Positions 1-11,355 are shown, numbered from the stretch's first letter. The stretch is 64,000 nucleotides of DNA from Helicoverpa zea (GCF_022581195.2 NC_061473.1:7316001-7380000), one strand, 5' to 3'. Numbers and translations are program-made. Notes: generated by a model not told the origin, from the letters alone.

Positions 1-600
1 ATCTCTCAATTGTGTAAAACGTTTTTTAAGACTCGTTAAGTTCAAAGATTTTATGTTCCTAAACATTGTTATATTGATTGGTAAAATTGATAACCACAGG
101 CACTATGACCTAATTTATTTTAATATGTTTGTTTTAAAGTTTGGATTTTAATAAATATTTTGTAAGAAAAATTAAATGTTTCAACTTTGCGACAACCCTA
201 ACAGCTATTTCTATTTAGTTCGAAAAAATCCAAACGGGGCGGGCGAATTTGCCACATTGTAGAAATTTCTAATAAAAGTGCAGAATATTATACAATTATA
301 TGTATGTTGTAACTGTAAATAAGATGTGGTACTGATGACTATCATTATTTATGATAATTCGATTAATATTAGCTATAATTTTGCTAAGGCAATCTTACCC
401 TACGTGAACGTCGACTTTGCCATATAAGTTCTTTGTACTAAATTATCTTTACTGAATGAGAAAACAATAGATTTTAGATTTTATTTCAATGATGCATAAA
501 ATTACTATTTAGCTGATTGATTGTCTCTTCAACTTTTTTTTGCTAACACAAAGTGGCAAAGTTGCCTGGTTTTACGGCAACATGAGGGTAAATCAGTGCT
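1..600. other. No gene recognised; AT-rich intergenic DNA
   Basis: I see no coding sequence, repeat array or RNA gene that can be supported here. The stretch is AT-rich with many stops in all frames. Confidence 0.5.
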
Positions 601-1096
601 GTGACCGGAGCAATGATGATTGGATGTGGAAGATCTAACTTAAATGAATTATTAGCTTCCGTAGATCTACCTATACTGGAACAAAAAGTGTATGCTGATT
701 GTCATGATGAAGTAGCAACATGGTGGAAAGCTGCAGCTGAAGAAAGTATGCAAGTGGCTGCGAAGGAAGAAGCTGATGAAGCATGTGGTGAGGTCAAAGA
801 CGGTAGTCCCATTATTACTGTTGTTGCTGACTGCTGTTGGTCAAAAAGATCCTACAAAACCAACTACTCGGCTCCGTCGGGCGTCGCTGCTATTATTGGG
901 TACAGAACAGGGAAAGTTGTTATATTGTATCGTTTGTTCCCGAGCAGCGCTCAAAGGTGTGCCCGTTATAAAACACGACTGTTATAAAAATCATTCTGGA
1001 TCTTCGACCAGCATGGAACAGAGTGTGATTGTCGAAGGGTTTAAAACTTCTGTTGCGAGGCAAAATGTAATCTACGGTACACTGATCGCAGACGGC
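601..1096 (+). pseudogene. Mutator-like transposase fragment, frameshifted
   Basis: The first frame (601-987) reads into VADCCWSKRSYKTNYSAPSG. This resembles the D-G-G-W-S-K-R-S catalytic-core opening of animal Mutator-like transposases. After about 930-960 the match moves to the next frame (HDCYKNHSGSSTSMEQ, then VIVEGF and LIADG), as expected for one domain broken by a frameshift. The piece covers only the early catalytic core. N-terminal and C-terminal parts are missing and the similarity stops abruptly after LIADG near 1096. The family assignment is from memory of conserved motifs. No intact gene is present. Confidence 0.6.
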
Positions 1097-1399
1097 CGCG
1101 CTGTACGTGTCGCAACTTGATTGTGACGCGCACTCACGCAGAGCAATTCACAGCACGAGTCACGTCATTCAGTGCGTTTTGATTTTGAATGTACAAGTGA
1201 TTTGAACAATTCATATTTTACGGATATTTCTATAACTTCTTAAAAACTTATTAGTTATGGATGAAGATGACTATAGTAATATGTCGTCAACGTCAATTAA
1301 TATTTCGGACACGGACAATAATGATTCATTGAATCAAGAGTTGCAGTCTCAGGGCTCAAGTACATCGACGATTTCACTACCGCGTCTTGGACTTCTTGA

Positions 1400-2190
1400 C
1401 GGTACTTTTTTTCTAAATATATACCAGAGGAATCTACAGCTCTGTGTACTAAATGCTTGCATAGTAGGTACTACTAAAGTCAGGGGATTTGATAATTGTA
1501 TATCTAATTTTGTGGGCAGTGGAATATTCCAGGGAAAAAACGTCCACATTCAGCAACAGTTTCTAGGACCTTCAACAAGTGGTGTCACTACTAAAATTTC
1601 ATCAGGTAAAAGGCATATCATTGTGCATGCAGGATCGGAGGAAGGATTTGTGCCAGGCGCATTATTGGTATTTAGTACAAATCCAAATCAGCTGACTACC
1701 AAATCTCACGAAACCCAGCGTACTTGTGATGGACAATGCAAGGTATCATGTAAAACAAGCGAACATACCTCCTATTATGTCTGATTCTAAATCTAATCTC
1801 CGTATATGGCTTCGAGAGAATAATATTAATTTTGAAGAATATCATACGAAATCAGAACTAATGTGTCTAATGAAAGATAACAGAGCTGCAGTTGTTTATG
1901 AAGCAGAAGTCCTAAAAAAATAGGTACATTCATATCTTAAATCACGAAATTTTGTGGCTGCCACCGTATCGTTGCGATAGCGACCTCAACGCTATTGAGC
2001 TTTTATGGAGTCAGGCGAAGAGAAAAGTGGCAAGTAGAAATATAGGAATACCGGGGTCCGAAATGCAAAATTTTATAAAAGAATGTTTTGCATCAATAAC
2101 GGCTAATGACTGGAAGAAGTACACCGATCATGTGCTTCATGTTGAAGAGCAGTACAAATTAAGGGATTGTCTTATTGATACCGGAACTTG
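1400..2190 (+). pseudogene. IS630/Tc1-mariner-type DDE transposase pseudogene
   Basis: Three frames carry consecutive parts of one DDE domain. The first (about 1600-1700) has RHIIVHAGSEEGFVPGALLVF. The second (1726-1923) starts with MDNARYH, which holds the second catalytic Asp, and continues with IWLRENNINFEE. The third (1952-2190) has LPPYRCDSDLNAIELLWSQ, whose Glu matches the third catalytic acid. The normal stretch between the ALLVF and MDNARYH blocks is missing, so there is an internal deletion as well as frameshifts. The acidic, Ser-rich N-terminus from 1257 has no family I recognise. Not functional. Confidence 0.65.
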
Positions 2191-2620
2191 AACATACATG
2201 TTGGAGGCACTAGCAGTAGCCGTGAAGAAAGCAGTGAAGCCAATTCTATAATATCAGGTGTAGAGTACTTGGATTCCGATTTCAATTATGACTCCTAACT
2301 CCTTTATTGTGTTGATTTAATTGTATCGGTGCTATCTATTCAAATAAACGTTTAGTAATAACTTTTCTTTTAATTCATCTCTTCGATAAAATGTCGTGCC
2401 CGGGAAGTTGAGCTGTGGACTTCAATGCATGCAGAAGTCAAAAAATGCCATACCCTGGCTATGCTATGGCATTTATAAATAATGTTATTTATTACTCACT
2501 GATATGAATAACGCTTATTAGTTTAGAATAATAATAAGTATGAAAGCAGCGTATACCCGGGGTTAGCAGCTCTTGATTTTTTAAATTTTGCCGCCCTTTT
2601 TGACAGCTTTCGTTGGCCAG
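2191..2620. other. No gene recognised
   Basis: There are no supported coding segments between the decayed IS630-type and hAT-type transposases. The sequence is AT-rich and may include untranslated parts of either relic. Confidence 0.45.
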
Positions 2621-2639
2621 ACTCTAATGGATCAATTTA

Positions 2640-3545
2640 TTATCTACTAAATCTAACATCGGTTACGACAAAATGGTGTCTCTTTCTACTGACGGGGCTC
2701 CAGCAATGATTGGCAAAGAAAAGGGTGTCGTCAAGAGAATCAGGGATACAAATTCAGGCCTAATGTCATATCAGTGCACAATCCACCAGATAGCCTTTTG
2801 TGGAAAACTTAGCGATACATGAAGAAGTAAATAAATTTTATAAGATCTCATTCCGCTCTTCAGCACCGACATTTCAGGGAGTTTCTTTTTGAATGTGATT
2901 CAGCGTATTCTGACTTTCTGCAACACAACAATAAGGCTAAGTAAAGGTCGAGTTATTGAACGTTTTTGGTCAATAAAAGAAGTAGCCTTCTTCTTGCAAA
3001 ACTTAGATACGCAGGCCGCTAAGAAGCTCCTTGAGTTCGTAACAAATAAGCACAATATGTTGGTTGTGGCTTTTCTAAAAGATATTTTGAAATATCTAAA
3101 TGCGCTCAAAGAAATGGAAAATTAATATGTGATCGGCTATGCGACACCTCGCAGTTTTACCACGACGCCGACACTTCGTGTGCATTAGTTTTAAGTTGTT
3201 TATGTAAAATATGTATGTATTAGTGTATGATTTGATGTTATTACAAAGCGTGTCTGCTTTTCGTCGTAAGCTGGATATCTTTGAAAAAACACAAGAATTT
3301 GTTCATTTTCCGACAATTCTGGAATACAGGAGAACTCTGAAGAAGACATTGCAGTGTTTATAAAATTTTTGGCCGATCTTAGCAACGAATTTGCCACAAG
3401 ATTCCAAGACTTTGCAGAGATGGGCAAGCTATCTCTGTTTTTTAAGTCACCCTTTGAAGTTGATGCAGCAGCCGAATGGACAGATGTAGCTGCCAAGTTA
3501 TTTAATCTGAAAGAATCTGCCTTTAGTCTTTGGACACATTAAAAC
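2640..3545 (+). pseudogene. hAT-superfamily (ZBED5/GTF2IRD2-like) transposase relic
   Basis: A segment starting near 2672 reads MVSLSTDGAPAMIGKEKGVV and then CTIHQIAFCGKLS. These are the catalytic-Asp block and the following Cys-His block of hAT-like ZBED5/GTF2IRD2-type proteins. A second block (2889-3125) has GRVIERFWSIKE and AFLKDILKYLNALK. A third (3354-3542) has DLSNEFATRFQDF followed by the SPFEVDA region. The order agrees with the family, but the blocks lie in different frames with stops between them. The BED finger and C-terminal dimerisation region were not found. Confidence 0.7.
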
Positions 3546-4168
3546 TATCGTCCGACATTTTAAGACCAGTACAGCAGCGCTAGAAAAATTATTAAAAGCA
3601 CAATCACAGGAAAAGTCGGACGTAACACGGCGATTATTTTGAAATGGTAAGTTATGCATTTTATTTTCAATATGCACATTTTAAATATTCATATTCAATC
3701 TCTTTAGGTAATCCTTCTAATGATTCATTTTTACACATTAACTCCAAATTATTTAAATTTGTATGGCCCAAAGTACGATGTAGTTTTTCTTTTATTGTCA
3801 TATCCTTTTTAGTCATATTATATAACTTTTCATCTTATATAGTCTTTCATCATTAATTGCAATTGCTAAACCTTCCCAAAATTGTTGTAAATTTTTGTCA
3901 ACTTTCCTTTTGATGTAATTGAATATTTATCAGTAATTTTAGAATAACTCAAAAAATTTGCTTTCATTTCTTTTACAAATACATTTGTCAAAATCACTTC
4001 AGATTTCTGTCCATAGACTAAAAAATAAACTTTAATGTTATCTTTAATTTTTGTAGCCTCTAATATTGTTCCATCCTCAATTTTAACTTTAAGTTAATGT
4101 CTCATAAGTGTTGAAGTACTTATCGCTATTAATAATATGGTCTGTGCAGCCACTATCCAATAACCAAG

Positions 4169-4804
4169 TTATTTGACCATTCTCGGGCTTATTCTCCTCC
4201 TCCGTTGTGCAAGTATTGTGTACAATAGTAGTGTGAAAGCTGTTACCTGGACTTTCCGGATTATTCTGGTGATAATTTCTTGACCCTCGTCTTCTATGAT
4301 TATATGTCCACGATAATTTGGCAAACCACGTCCTCTATAATTTGAAACACCACGTCCTCGGTTATGGTAAAAACTATGTCCTCGACCACGGTTTACCTTG
4401 CCAGACCTACAGTCTCGGCTTAGGTGGCCAGGTTTTCCACAATTAAAGCAATTATATGATGGCTTGGTTTCTGCCTTAAAAGTATTTGATGTATCATTTG
4501 TAACTTCACTTACGTTTTCTGTATGTTTCAACTTTATTTTACTTTTTAAATAGTCAACTGTCTTTTCACCCTCCGGCAAGACGTCAATCAGATCGCCTAT
4601 ATAGCTGTAACTCGCTGGTAGTGCCTTCAACATGTAATTCAGCTTTTCTGTTTCAGATACCACTGCAACTGCTTGTTTTAACTCGTTTACAGCTTTTTCA
4701 AATGCATCGAAAAATAGAGACACTTCAGAGTAATTTTTCAATTTGATACTTTCGAGATTATATTTGCACACTATTTGTAACGCTGTTGATTTCTTAAAAT
4801 ACAT
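4169..4804 (-). pseudogene. gag: Copia Gag C-terminal half with CCHC zinc knuckle
   Basis: The frame carries the middle of copia-type Gag (UBN2-like), with KLNYMLKALPASYSYIGDLI, then a zinc knuckle CFNCGKPGHLSRDC and an Arg/Gly-rich tail. In intact elements this protein packages the RNA genome. Upstream, two in-frame stops follow the NKQLEYVS segment. Downstream the frame ends at 4169, just where the protease-like TWLLDSGCTDHI begins in another frame, so Gag is disconnected from Pol by a frameshift. The Gag N-terminus lies at 5600-5794, on the other side of the inserted LINE. Confidence 0.75.
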
Positions 4805-4876
4805 CTTGTTGAATTTCTTTATTATTTCGTAGACTGAATCAAGATCAACTTACATATTCCAACTGCTTGTTGCTTG

Positions 4877-5608
4877 GCGCCCTCAGCTTCCGGCTGACAC
4901 AGGTTCTCACCGGACATGGTTGTTTCGGAAAGTTCCTGTGTCGCATAGGCCGGGAGCCCACGCCCGAATGCCACCATTGTGGCACCGGCAACGAAGATTC
5001 GGCGTTGCATACGTTGGCGGAGTGCCCAGCATGGGCAACGCAGCGCCGTGATTTAACTGCGGTACTGGATGCTGCGGGAAATCTTTCGCTGCCGGCCGTC
5101 GTGTCTTGCATGGTCAGCAGCGAAGAAGAGTGGAATGCCGTCGCCTCCTTTTGCGAGGAGGTGATGGTTTTAAAGGAGGCGGCGGAAAGGGTGAGAGAAT
5201 CTGCTACCTCTCTCCCCACCCGCAGCAGACGTAGGGGGCGTCGCAGGGTGGCTGATCTCCGGCCACCATAGGGCGCGGCCTGCGGACGATAGACTAGGGG
5301 CGTCTGTCGTCCGATCAGAAACTGGCCTCGAGACGGTGGCGTTGTGTTGCGCGCGCCTCTCTCAGTGGAGTTACTGTGGCCGCTGGGTGACGGCCACAGA
5401 GGGTGAACATCCGCCGCCTTCGAACATCTGGCGGGCCAATACCTGTCGGGGGTGCGGAAGAATGCTTTGGCGATACCCGTGCCCTCGACAACAGGTAATT
5501 GGAGGCAACACCAGGAAGGGTTTTTAGCCGGTAAGAGTCCGGCACACCCCTCCACCTACCCCAGGTGGAGTACAGTCCATGAGGATTTTCCCCCCTGACA
5601 AAAAAAAC
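4877..5608 (+). mobile_element. R1-clade non-LTR retrotransposon, 5'-truncated 3' end
   Basis: The plus strand reads GALSFRLTQVLTGHGCFGKF followed by CHHCGTGNEDSALHTLAECP, the C-terminal Cys-Cys-His-Cys motif of R1-clade reverse transcriptase proteins. The frame stops at 5271 and is followed by about 330 bp of GC-richer 3' UTR ending in eight A's near 5601-5608. The 5' truncation and A-rich 3' end are typical of target-primed LINE insertion. It sits in antisense orientation inside a copia gag reading frame, so it is younger than that element. I could not fix an unambiguous target-site duplication. Confidence 0.8.
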
Positions 5609-5939
5609 TGCTATGTAATTTGTTGCTTGGACATCTTTGTCGTCCCACTCAACTTTGTCGGCTTCAGTTTTCGCTCTCATAATGACATCCTTACATTTCT
5701 TGAATTGCAGAAACTTGAGAATTCGTATTTTCCAGTTACTGTAATCCGTGCCATCGATAATAGGAATATTTATATCGCAATTTTTCGAAGCCATTTTTTT
5801 CTATTTTTTGCAACCACGATACATAGGACACAAAGAAAACGTGGTGAAGAGAGAAACCTTGACAAAACTACACAGTGTTACCATAATTTTTAATACAGAA
5901 GAAATATAAATGTACCACAGATACTAACAATAATAATAC

Positions 5940-7195
5940 ATTATACTTTTTAGGTTTCATCATTAAGTCGCATTTGTCATCGTTGCTGGCAGAGAGCGGA
6001 CAGAGCCGCTATACATTTTGTACAAGAATCAGCATCAACAACTGAATTAGAAATAATTCTGCCCAGTTATACGAGGGCTGCAAATACAGAAAGATGTTGT
6101 ATTTTTCCAGACTGCCATGAAACTGAAAGAATGCATATTCCTACTCAATTCGTGTGAGATTGCTATGTGATTTATCTTTCCATGTTCCTTAAAACTGCCG
6201 TATCTGTAACTTTCACCTGACAAATCGTACATGGGATAGTGGAAACCATACCTTCACCGCTGCATTCATTGAAGATTTGCTAACTATCATAACTAAAAAA
6301 CCAAATAGGCAATAATATCGATTTTGCAAATATTGAAGATAGCGATGATCATTTAGTTTATTATTGGCTTGGTATGTCTAAACATCAATTTAGAAGAACA
6401 TTGGAAGAGGTTAAGAACTGGTGATTCAGATCAAAGGCTTTCTACATGAATACTGCGAGGACTTCTTACCTAAGATTTTGTACCACAAAACTTAGGCCTG
6501 CAGCATGTAACTAGAGAAAACATTGCTCAGAGGAATTGAATAATCCCTAATGGAAAGCACCCTTATTTGGAAGCACATGTCAAGTTAAACCTATTGTAAT
6601 CATGGATGGAACTTATGTGTACATTCAAAAAAGCTCAAACTTTTATATCAAAAACAAACATACTCTCTGCACAAGTTTACGAATTTGATGAAACCATTTT
6701 ACAACAATTTAACATGTTGTGATGGATATGGCCCTATCCCGCAACAACATCAGATGCCGAGATTCTTAAAAATTAATTCAGTTCACACAATGCACTATTG
6801 AGGAGATCTAATAACTCCAGGAAAGTGACTATTTGTCGCTGGGTTGTTGAGGTCATAAATGCTGTATTTAAACAAACATTTAAATCGTTTCGGCAAGAAT
6901 TTTTCAATCGGGCATCTACTCACATGATGCAAGATTTTGCAGCATTAATTAATAGGTTTCATCCAAGGATATTAGATAGACCGGATGCTGCTCAAATATT
7001 ATCAGTAATTAATCAGATAATGTATATCCATAATACTTTAGCAGATTATATAAATCTATATCATTTAAATCGCAGAAGGGCTCAATTTGTTAACATTACC
7101 GTTGGTTCTGGCAATTTAACTGACTTCCCACGATTAACAATGGATGATTTAATATTAATTGCATGTGGGATCTACCAAATAAAACAAGCTATAAT
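5940..7195 (+). pseudogene. PIF/Harbinger-like transposase pseudogene, copy 1
   Basis: Blocks in the expected order but in several frames are: a Cys-containing N-terminal segment (YTRAANTERCCIFPDCHETE) near 6060-6130; VYYWLGMSKHQFRRTLEEV near 6355-6415; IVIMDGTYVYIQKSSNFY near 6595-6645; a PATTSDAEILKN-like block near 6740; and finally an open frame (6798-7205) with TICRWVVEVINAVFKQTFKS and LILIACGIYQIKQA. The last frame is collinear with 8830-9220 of copy 2. Stops and indels separate the blocks. The copy breaks off after IYQIKQA, where a mariner-like sequence begins. Confidence 0.7.
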
Positions 7196-8175
7196 GCAGA
7201 TGTAACGCTAGTGCTGCTGCTAGAATGTTTCGGGAGAGATTCCCTGGTGCAGATCGTTATCCAGATCATCGAGTTTTTACGAACGTTCATCGTCTATTGA
7301 CCACGGAGGGACGATTGCCAAACCAAGTGCATGGTGAAGGACGAATTTCCTTACCTATCGAGGACATTGTACTTCAAGCCGTTGAAGAAGATCCGAGTAC
7401 TTCGGTTCTTACCATTGAAGAAAACACAGGAGTTCCTAAAAGTACAGCCCATCGCATACTACAGAAACATAATCTCCATCCATATCATGTGCAGCGTGTT
7501 CAAACTTTATTACCTAGTGACTATGAACCTCGGGTTGCATTTTGCCGAACCATGTTACAAAGACACCGGGAGGACCCACGATTTTTAGAAAAAAAAATAT
7601 GGTCAGATGAATCTACATGAGTGGCACGTAGAAAATCCGAATTTAATGCGACAAGATAGATCTCAACACCGTTTTAAAGTAAACATGTGGACCGGGCTTT
7701 TAAATGGAAGAATCGTAGGACCTTATGAGTTACCAGAAGCATTAAATGCTGTGAATTATTTAGATTTTTTACAAAATCATTTGCCTGGTCTACTGCCTGA
7801 TGACGTGCCACTTAGTTTTTTTAGAGAAATGTGGTTCCAGCAAGACGGCTGCCCAGCTCATTATGCTCTCCCAGTTAGGGAATATTTAAATCAAGAATTT
7901 CCAAACAGATGGATAGGACGGTCTGGTACAATATCGTGGCCAGCCCGCTCACCAGATTTAAATCCAATAGATTTTTTTACTGGGGAGCACTAAAAGAAAA
8001 AGTTTATTCCAAGCCGATTTAAAATGTAGAGGAGCTTCGGCAGAGAATAGCGGAGGCAGCCGAATGCATAAATAATAGGAGATACGCCCGACAAATATGT
8101 AGATCTTTTTTAAGACGATGTCGTGCATGTATTGCTGCTGAAGGACGACAGTTCGAACATCTCTTGTAAATAATA
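7196..8175 (+). pseudogene. DD41D-type mariner transposase pseudogene
   Basis: The first frame (7225-7620) has RYPDHRVFTNVHRLL, a helix-turn-helix segment with GVPKSTAHRILQKHNLHP, and the first catalytic Asp in IWSDEST. The second frame (7607-7993) has EWHVENPN, FQQDGCPAHY with the second Asp, and RSPDLNPIDFF with the third acidic residue, an Asp. I count 41 residues between the second and third Asp. The remainder (WGALKEKVYSKP, then FLRRCRACIAAEGRQFEHLL) follows to 8168. The N-terminus is missing, a short deletion joins the two frames at 7603-7620, and stops occur near 7990 and 8020. It begins at the point where Harbinger copy 1 breaks off. Confidence 0.75.
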
Positions 8176-8249
8176 ATAAATCTTACCTTCTTATATGCTT
8201 GAAAATAAATAAATAACAAGAAAATCTTACCTTCAATTTAAACTGGTTA

Positions 8250-9555
8250 TCAGGCAGGCATAGAGGAACATTTGCGCTTGCAGCCTATTTAATGAAATTA
8301 AGAACAGGGGATAGTAACGAGCGTATTGCAGCTTTGTTGCGAGTGCCCAGGAGCACACTAGAAACATTAATGAATACAGCTCGTGAAATATTGCACCAGG
8401 ACTTTGTTCCAAGAAACCTCGGTATAAATCATATCACAAGGGAAGATATCTCTAGAAGGAATCTTCTGATTCCAAGTGGCCTTTTTGGAGGGGCTGATAG
8501 AAAAAAGCTCCAATTACCTGTATCAAAAAAAGACTTACTCGCTACATAAATACCGCAATTTGGAAAAAACCATTTTTATTTGTATGTAGTGATGGTTATA
8601 TAATCGATATATTGGGCCCCTATCCTGCAACAACCACGGATGCTAATATAATTAATTAAGAGTTTTCAGATGAAAATAGCCCTTGTCGGCAATTTTTTCA
8701 ACCAGGGGATTTTTATTTTGGACAGAGGTTTTAGGGACTCATTGGAACTACTAGAGAGTTGTGGGTACAATGTGCATGTGCCTTTGTCTCTAGAAGAGGG
8801 TGAGACACAACTTACCACAAGAGACGCTAACAAGACAAGAGCAGTCACTTTATGTCGATGGGTGGTGGAAGTGGTTAATGGCATTTTTAAAACTAAGTTT
8901 AAATTATTTAGGCAAGCATTTTTTAATAGGGCTTCTAAGCATATTATGATAGATTTCTCTGTGGCTGGTGCACTTATTAATAAGTACCATTTGAGAGTAC
9001 AGGACAGGGAAGATGCTGCTGAAATTCTACAAATAGTAAATCAAAATATGAATAAAAATAATGATCTGTCTGATTATGTTCGGAATCAAAATCTTAATAC
9101 GAGTAGGGCAGACTTTCGCAACATAACTGTTAGTAATGAAAATCTAACTGAATTCCCTGCTTTAAATGTTAGTGATTTAATATTGATTGCATGTGGGACT
9201 TACCAACTTAAGCAAGCTCGCTCATATTATGGTGAGCACATAAGATTTAATGGAATGTATTGTATTGAAGTATGCACTAATGCTAGAAATAGAATTATGA
9301 ATGGCAATATATTTGGACATAACTGTTTACTGGTCAGGGCCAGAATCGCTAGTCGTGATGTTAGTCGGAAAGTATGTATACTTCGTGTATGTTTTAGTCA
9401 GCACTGCTAACACAGGCCGGGCAGCAATACAGCAGTACTGCTGTAACTGTATTGCCGGCCGCCGCACTGTAGGATGCTGTGCCCATATTATGACAGTAAT
9501 ATCACCACCCACACCCACCCACCCACATTTATCTATGTGTAGACAAATGTTTTAG
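8250..9555 (+). pseudogene. PIF/Harbinger-like transposase with C-terminal SWIM-type zinc motif, copy 2
   Basis: Blocks run from LMKLRTGDSNERIAALLRVP (8292-8549) through ILDRGFRDSLELLESCGYNV and LCRWVVEVVNGIFKTKFKLF to SYYGEHIRF (8670-9410). A frameshift near 9370 then leads to a segment with a Cys-x-Cys...Cys-x-His arrangement (CNCIAGRRTVGCCAH, 9430-9495). This is the SWIM-like zinc motif seen at the C-terminus of a group of insect Harbinger-related transposases. The N-terminal Cys-rich region seen in copy 1 is absent and there is a frameshift or deletion around 8550-8660. Copies 1 and 2 are clearly diverged paralogues. Confidence 0.7.
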
Positions 9556-9559
9556 AAAG

Positions 9560-9985
9560 TTTAGCGGTTGTTTTGCAAAAGGAAAATTGCATCGACTAGA
9601 AAACTGTTTGTGAGCTGCTGTCACCTTGTTGAAAGGAAGAAGAGCATGAGTTGAGGGTCAGGGACTCTTCTATTTTATGGTGATGCAGAATGTCACAGCT
9701 TCAAAATATATAGTGCAAAGTTAGTGACACCTGTTAAAGTGCGTTCGTTACATAATATGGTTCTAATTAGTTAAAATCTGATTCGTAATGTTACTTTACA
9801 CCTTCGTTATAATCAATATGTAACCATGACACTAAAAAGCTTACCATCAAAGCATAATAATTCTTTGACTACTTTAATTTTTGAAAACCACATTAATAAA
9901 AGCAAACAAACATTACAGAATGCAATGTCTGGTGATAATAGTGTTCTTGGATGCCTAACCGAAATATAAGTATTCCTATCGCACT
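9560..9985. other. No gene recognised
   Basis: There is no supportable coding content after the Harbinger relic. A short CCCA-rich simple stretch lies just before it at 9508-9528. Confidence 0.45.
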
Positions 9986-9989
9986 ATTA

Positions 9990-10128
9990 TATCATCATCA
10001 TCATCATCATCATCTCAGGCATAGGACGTCCACTGCTGAACATAGGCCTCCCCCTTTGATCTCCACAGATACCTTATAAAGACGACCTTATAAAGGTCAC
10101 CGGAAGACGCTGGATGCAGGTCGCTTCC
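9990..10128 (-). mobile_element. 3' tail of a lepidopteran LINE/SINE (ATG-repeat tail)
   Basis: On the minus strand the segment ends in repeated ATG triplets (read as repeated ATC at 9993-10013), preceded by the complement of AGGACGTCCACTGCTGAACA. I recognise this motif, with the adjoining 'taggcctccc', as a very common 3' end of lepidopteran non-LTR elements, probably RTE-like or a SINE derived from one. Only the tail is present. The clade assignment is from memory. Confidence 0.6.
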
Positions 10129-10458
10129 AACTATTATATGCAGTAAGGTATTCATATGTTGGGTGTTGAATGCTAAGAAGCTTACAGTTTCTTGACTAGA
10201 TATTGGACATACATTGATGTAGGGTATTTAAAGCCTATATCAGAATTTCAGCGAGTGTACTAGCAGAAACGTGCAAAGTACTAGCGCTGATCAATAGGGT
10301 TGAAGACCAGATTGTTTGTTACATTGCTGAGATAATGATAGGCTTTGATATTCCACTCTCAAATTAAAAACTACATATTACCAAAATTAGTTGAGTTAGC
10401 ATTCTCTTGCTTACAAGGCACACAAAGTACTTAACTCGTACATAGAACTACAATTTAA

Positions 10459-10708
10459 ACCATTAAATTGGTGACAAAATATGTGGTCGCCATTAAATTG
10501 GAGACAAAGTATGTGGTCACCATTAAATGGGTGACAAAGTATGGAGTCACCATTAAATTGGAGACAAAGTATGTGGTCACCATTAAATGGGTGACAAAGT
10601 ATAGAGTCACCATTAAATTGGAGACAAAGTATGTGGTCGCCATTAGATGGATGACAAAGTATATGGTCATCATCAAATTGGAAACAGTCCATCTAGGTCA
10701 CCATTCAA
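10459..10708. repeat. 30-bp minisatellite in a 60-bp higher-order arrangement, about 8 units
   Basis: A 30-bp unit containing CACCATTAAATTGGAGACAA and then AGTATGTGGT repeats about eight times. Two variants (ATTGGAGAC and ATGGGTGAC) alternate, so the true period is 60 bp. Because 30 is divisible by three, repeated decapeptides are open on both strands. I treat those frames as a by-product of the repeat and not as genes. The outer units are more diverged than the inner ones. Confidence 0.9.
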
Positions 10709-10739
10709 TTGGGACGATCTTATGTGATTACTTTCCTCG

Positions 10740-11340
10740 TACGGCTCGTACGGTTTTGAATGAGTGAAAAGCATTGATGAGGTACCCTAATGCCGATCTT
10801 TTACCTTGGAACAATGCATTCTGTATCAGTTTTAAGTGAAGTCGAACCAAGCAAGATGAGTGCTCATTATCTGAAGGCACAGCAATATTTCAGACTTGCT
10901 TGATTTCACATGGACTGATTGGCGGGATGTCTGCCAAATGGACGGATCATCTCTAGTGTAGATATAATACAGGGCCGGAACAGCGGCTACAAAACCTGAA
11001 GTTAAACTTGCCGGCCTGATATCACTGCTACGAATTTGTCTTGTTGAGCCTGAAGCAGATGCTGGTATGTTACCGTCTGCAAAGGGACGGATTTTTATTT
11101 ATGTTTATTTCACAAGGGAAGGGATGTAGTGTCCTGCAGTATCACCGATATCTGTCGTCTCCTTAAATGGAAAGGGAAATGAAATGGAAACGGAACAAAG
11201 TAAATCAGTTTGATGGCAGTGTGATCGGTGGACTGATCTGATAGCGTGGTTTTGTTGTGCTGCAGGTGTTTGATAGATCTTTAAGAAATTACCAAAATAT
11301 TTATGAGTTTGATTGTTGGACTTTTTGAAACAAGGTTAAA
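10740..11340. other. No gene recognised
   Basis: No protein segment could be matched. At 11105-11125 a purine run is followed by TGTAGTGTCCTG. The same arrangement recurs at 11350-11362, so part of the region may be an old LTR-element remnant. Confidence 0.35.
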
Positions 11341-11355
11341 ATCAAAACAACAAGG

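Larger units (their letters stand above)
3790..5810 (-). mobile_element. Copia-type LTR retrotransposon relic (gag and start of pol), split by an R1-type LINE
   Basis: Read on the minus strand, the element starts near 5794 with the copia Gag N-terminus (DGTDYSNWKIRILKFL). It is interrupted at about 5605-4877 by a plus-strand LINE 3' end, then resumes with NKQLEYVS and the rest of Gag, including a CCHC knuckle. It ends with a protease-like segment containing TWLLDSGCTDHI near 4175-4140, followed by decayed protease down to about 3800. The reverse transcriptase, integrase and both LTRs are absent from the window. Frameshifts and stops are present, so it is dead. Confidence 0.75.

Noticed and set aside
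1349..1549. Minus-strand frame opposite the IS630-type relic
   Set aside because: Antisense shadow of the decayed transposase.
4822..5555. Long minus-strand frame (236 codons) opposite the R1-type LINE
   Set aside because: It is the antisense shadow of the LINE coding and 3' UTR region. Only its last residues (NKQLEYVS) are real copia Gag.
5315..5794. Fusion frame joining copia Gag N-terminus with further residues
   Set aside because: Past NYIAVFF the frame runs into the antisense of the inserted LINE 3' UTR, so it is not a real fusion protein.
10411..10767. Repeat-peptide frames on both strands of the minisatellite
   Set aside because: The frames are open only because the unit is 30 bp, so periodic peptides appear on both strands. 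No start context, splice sites or domain.
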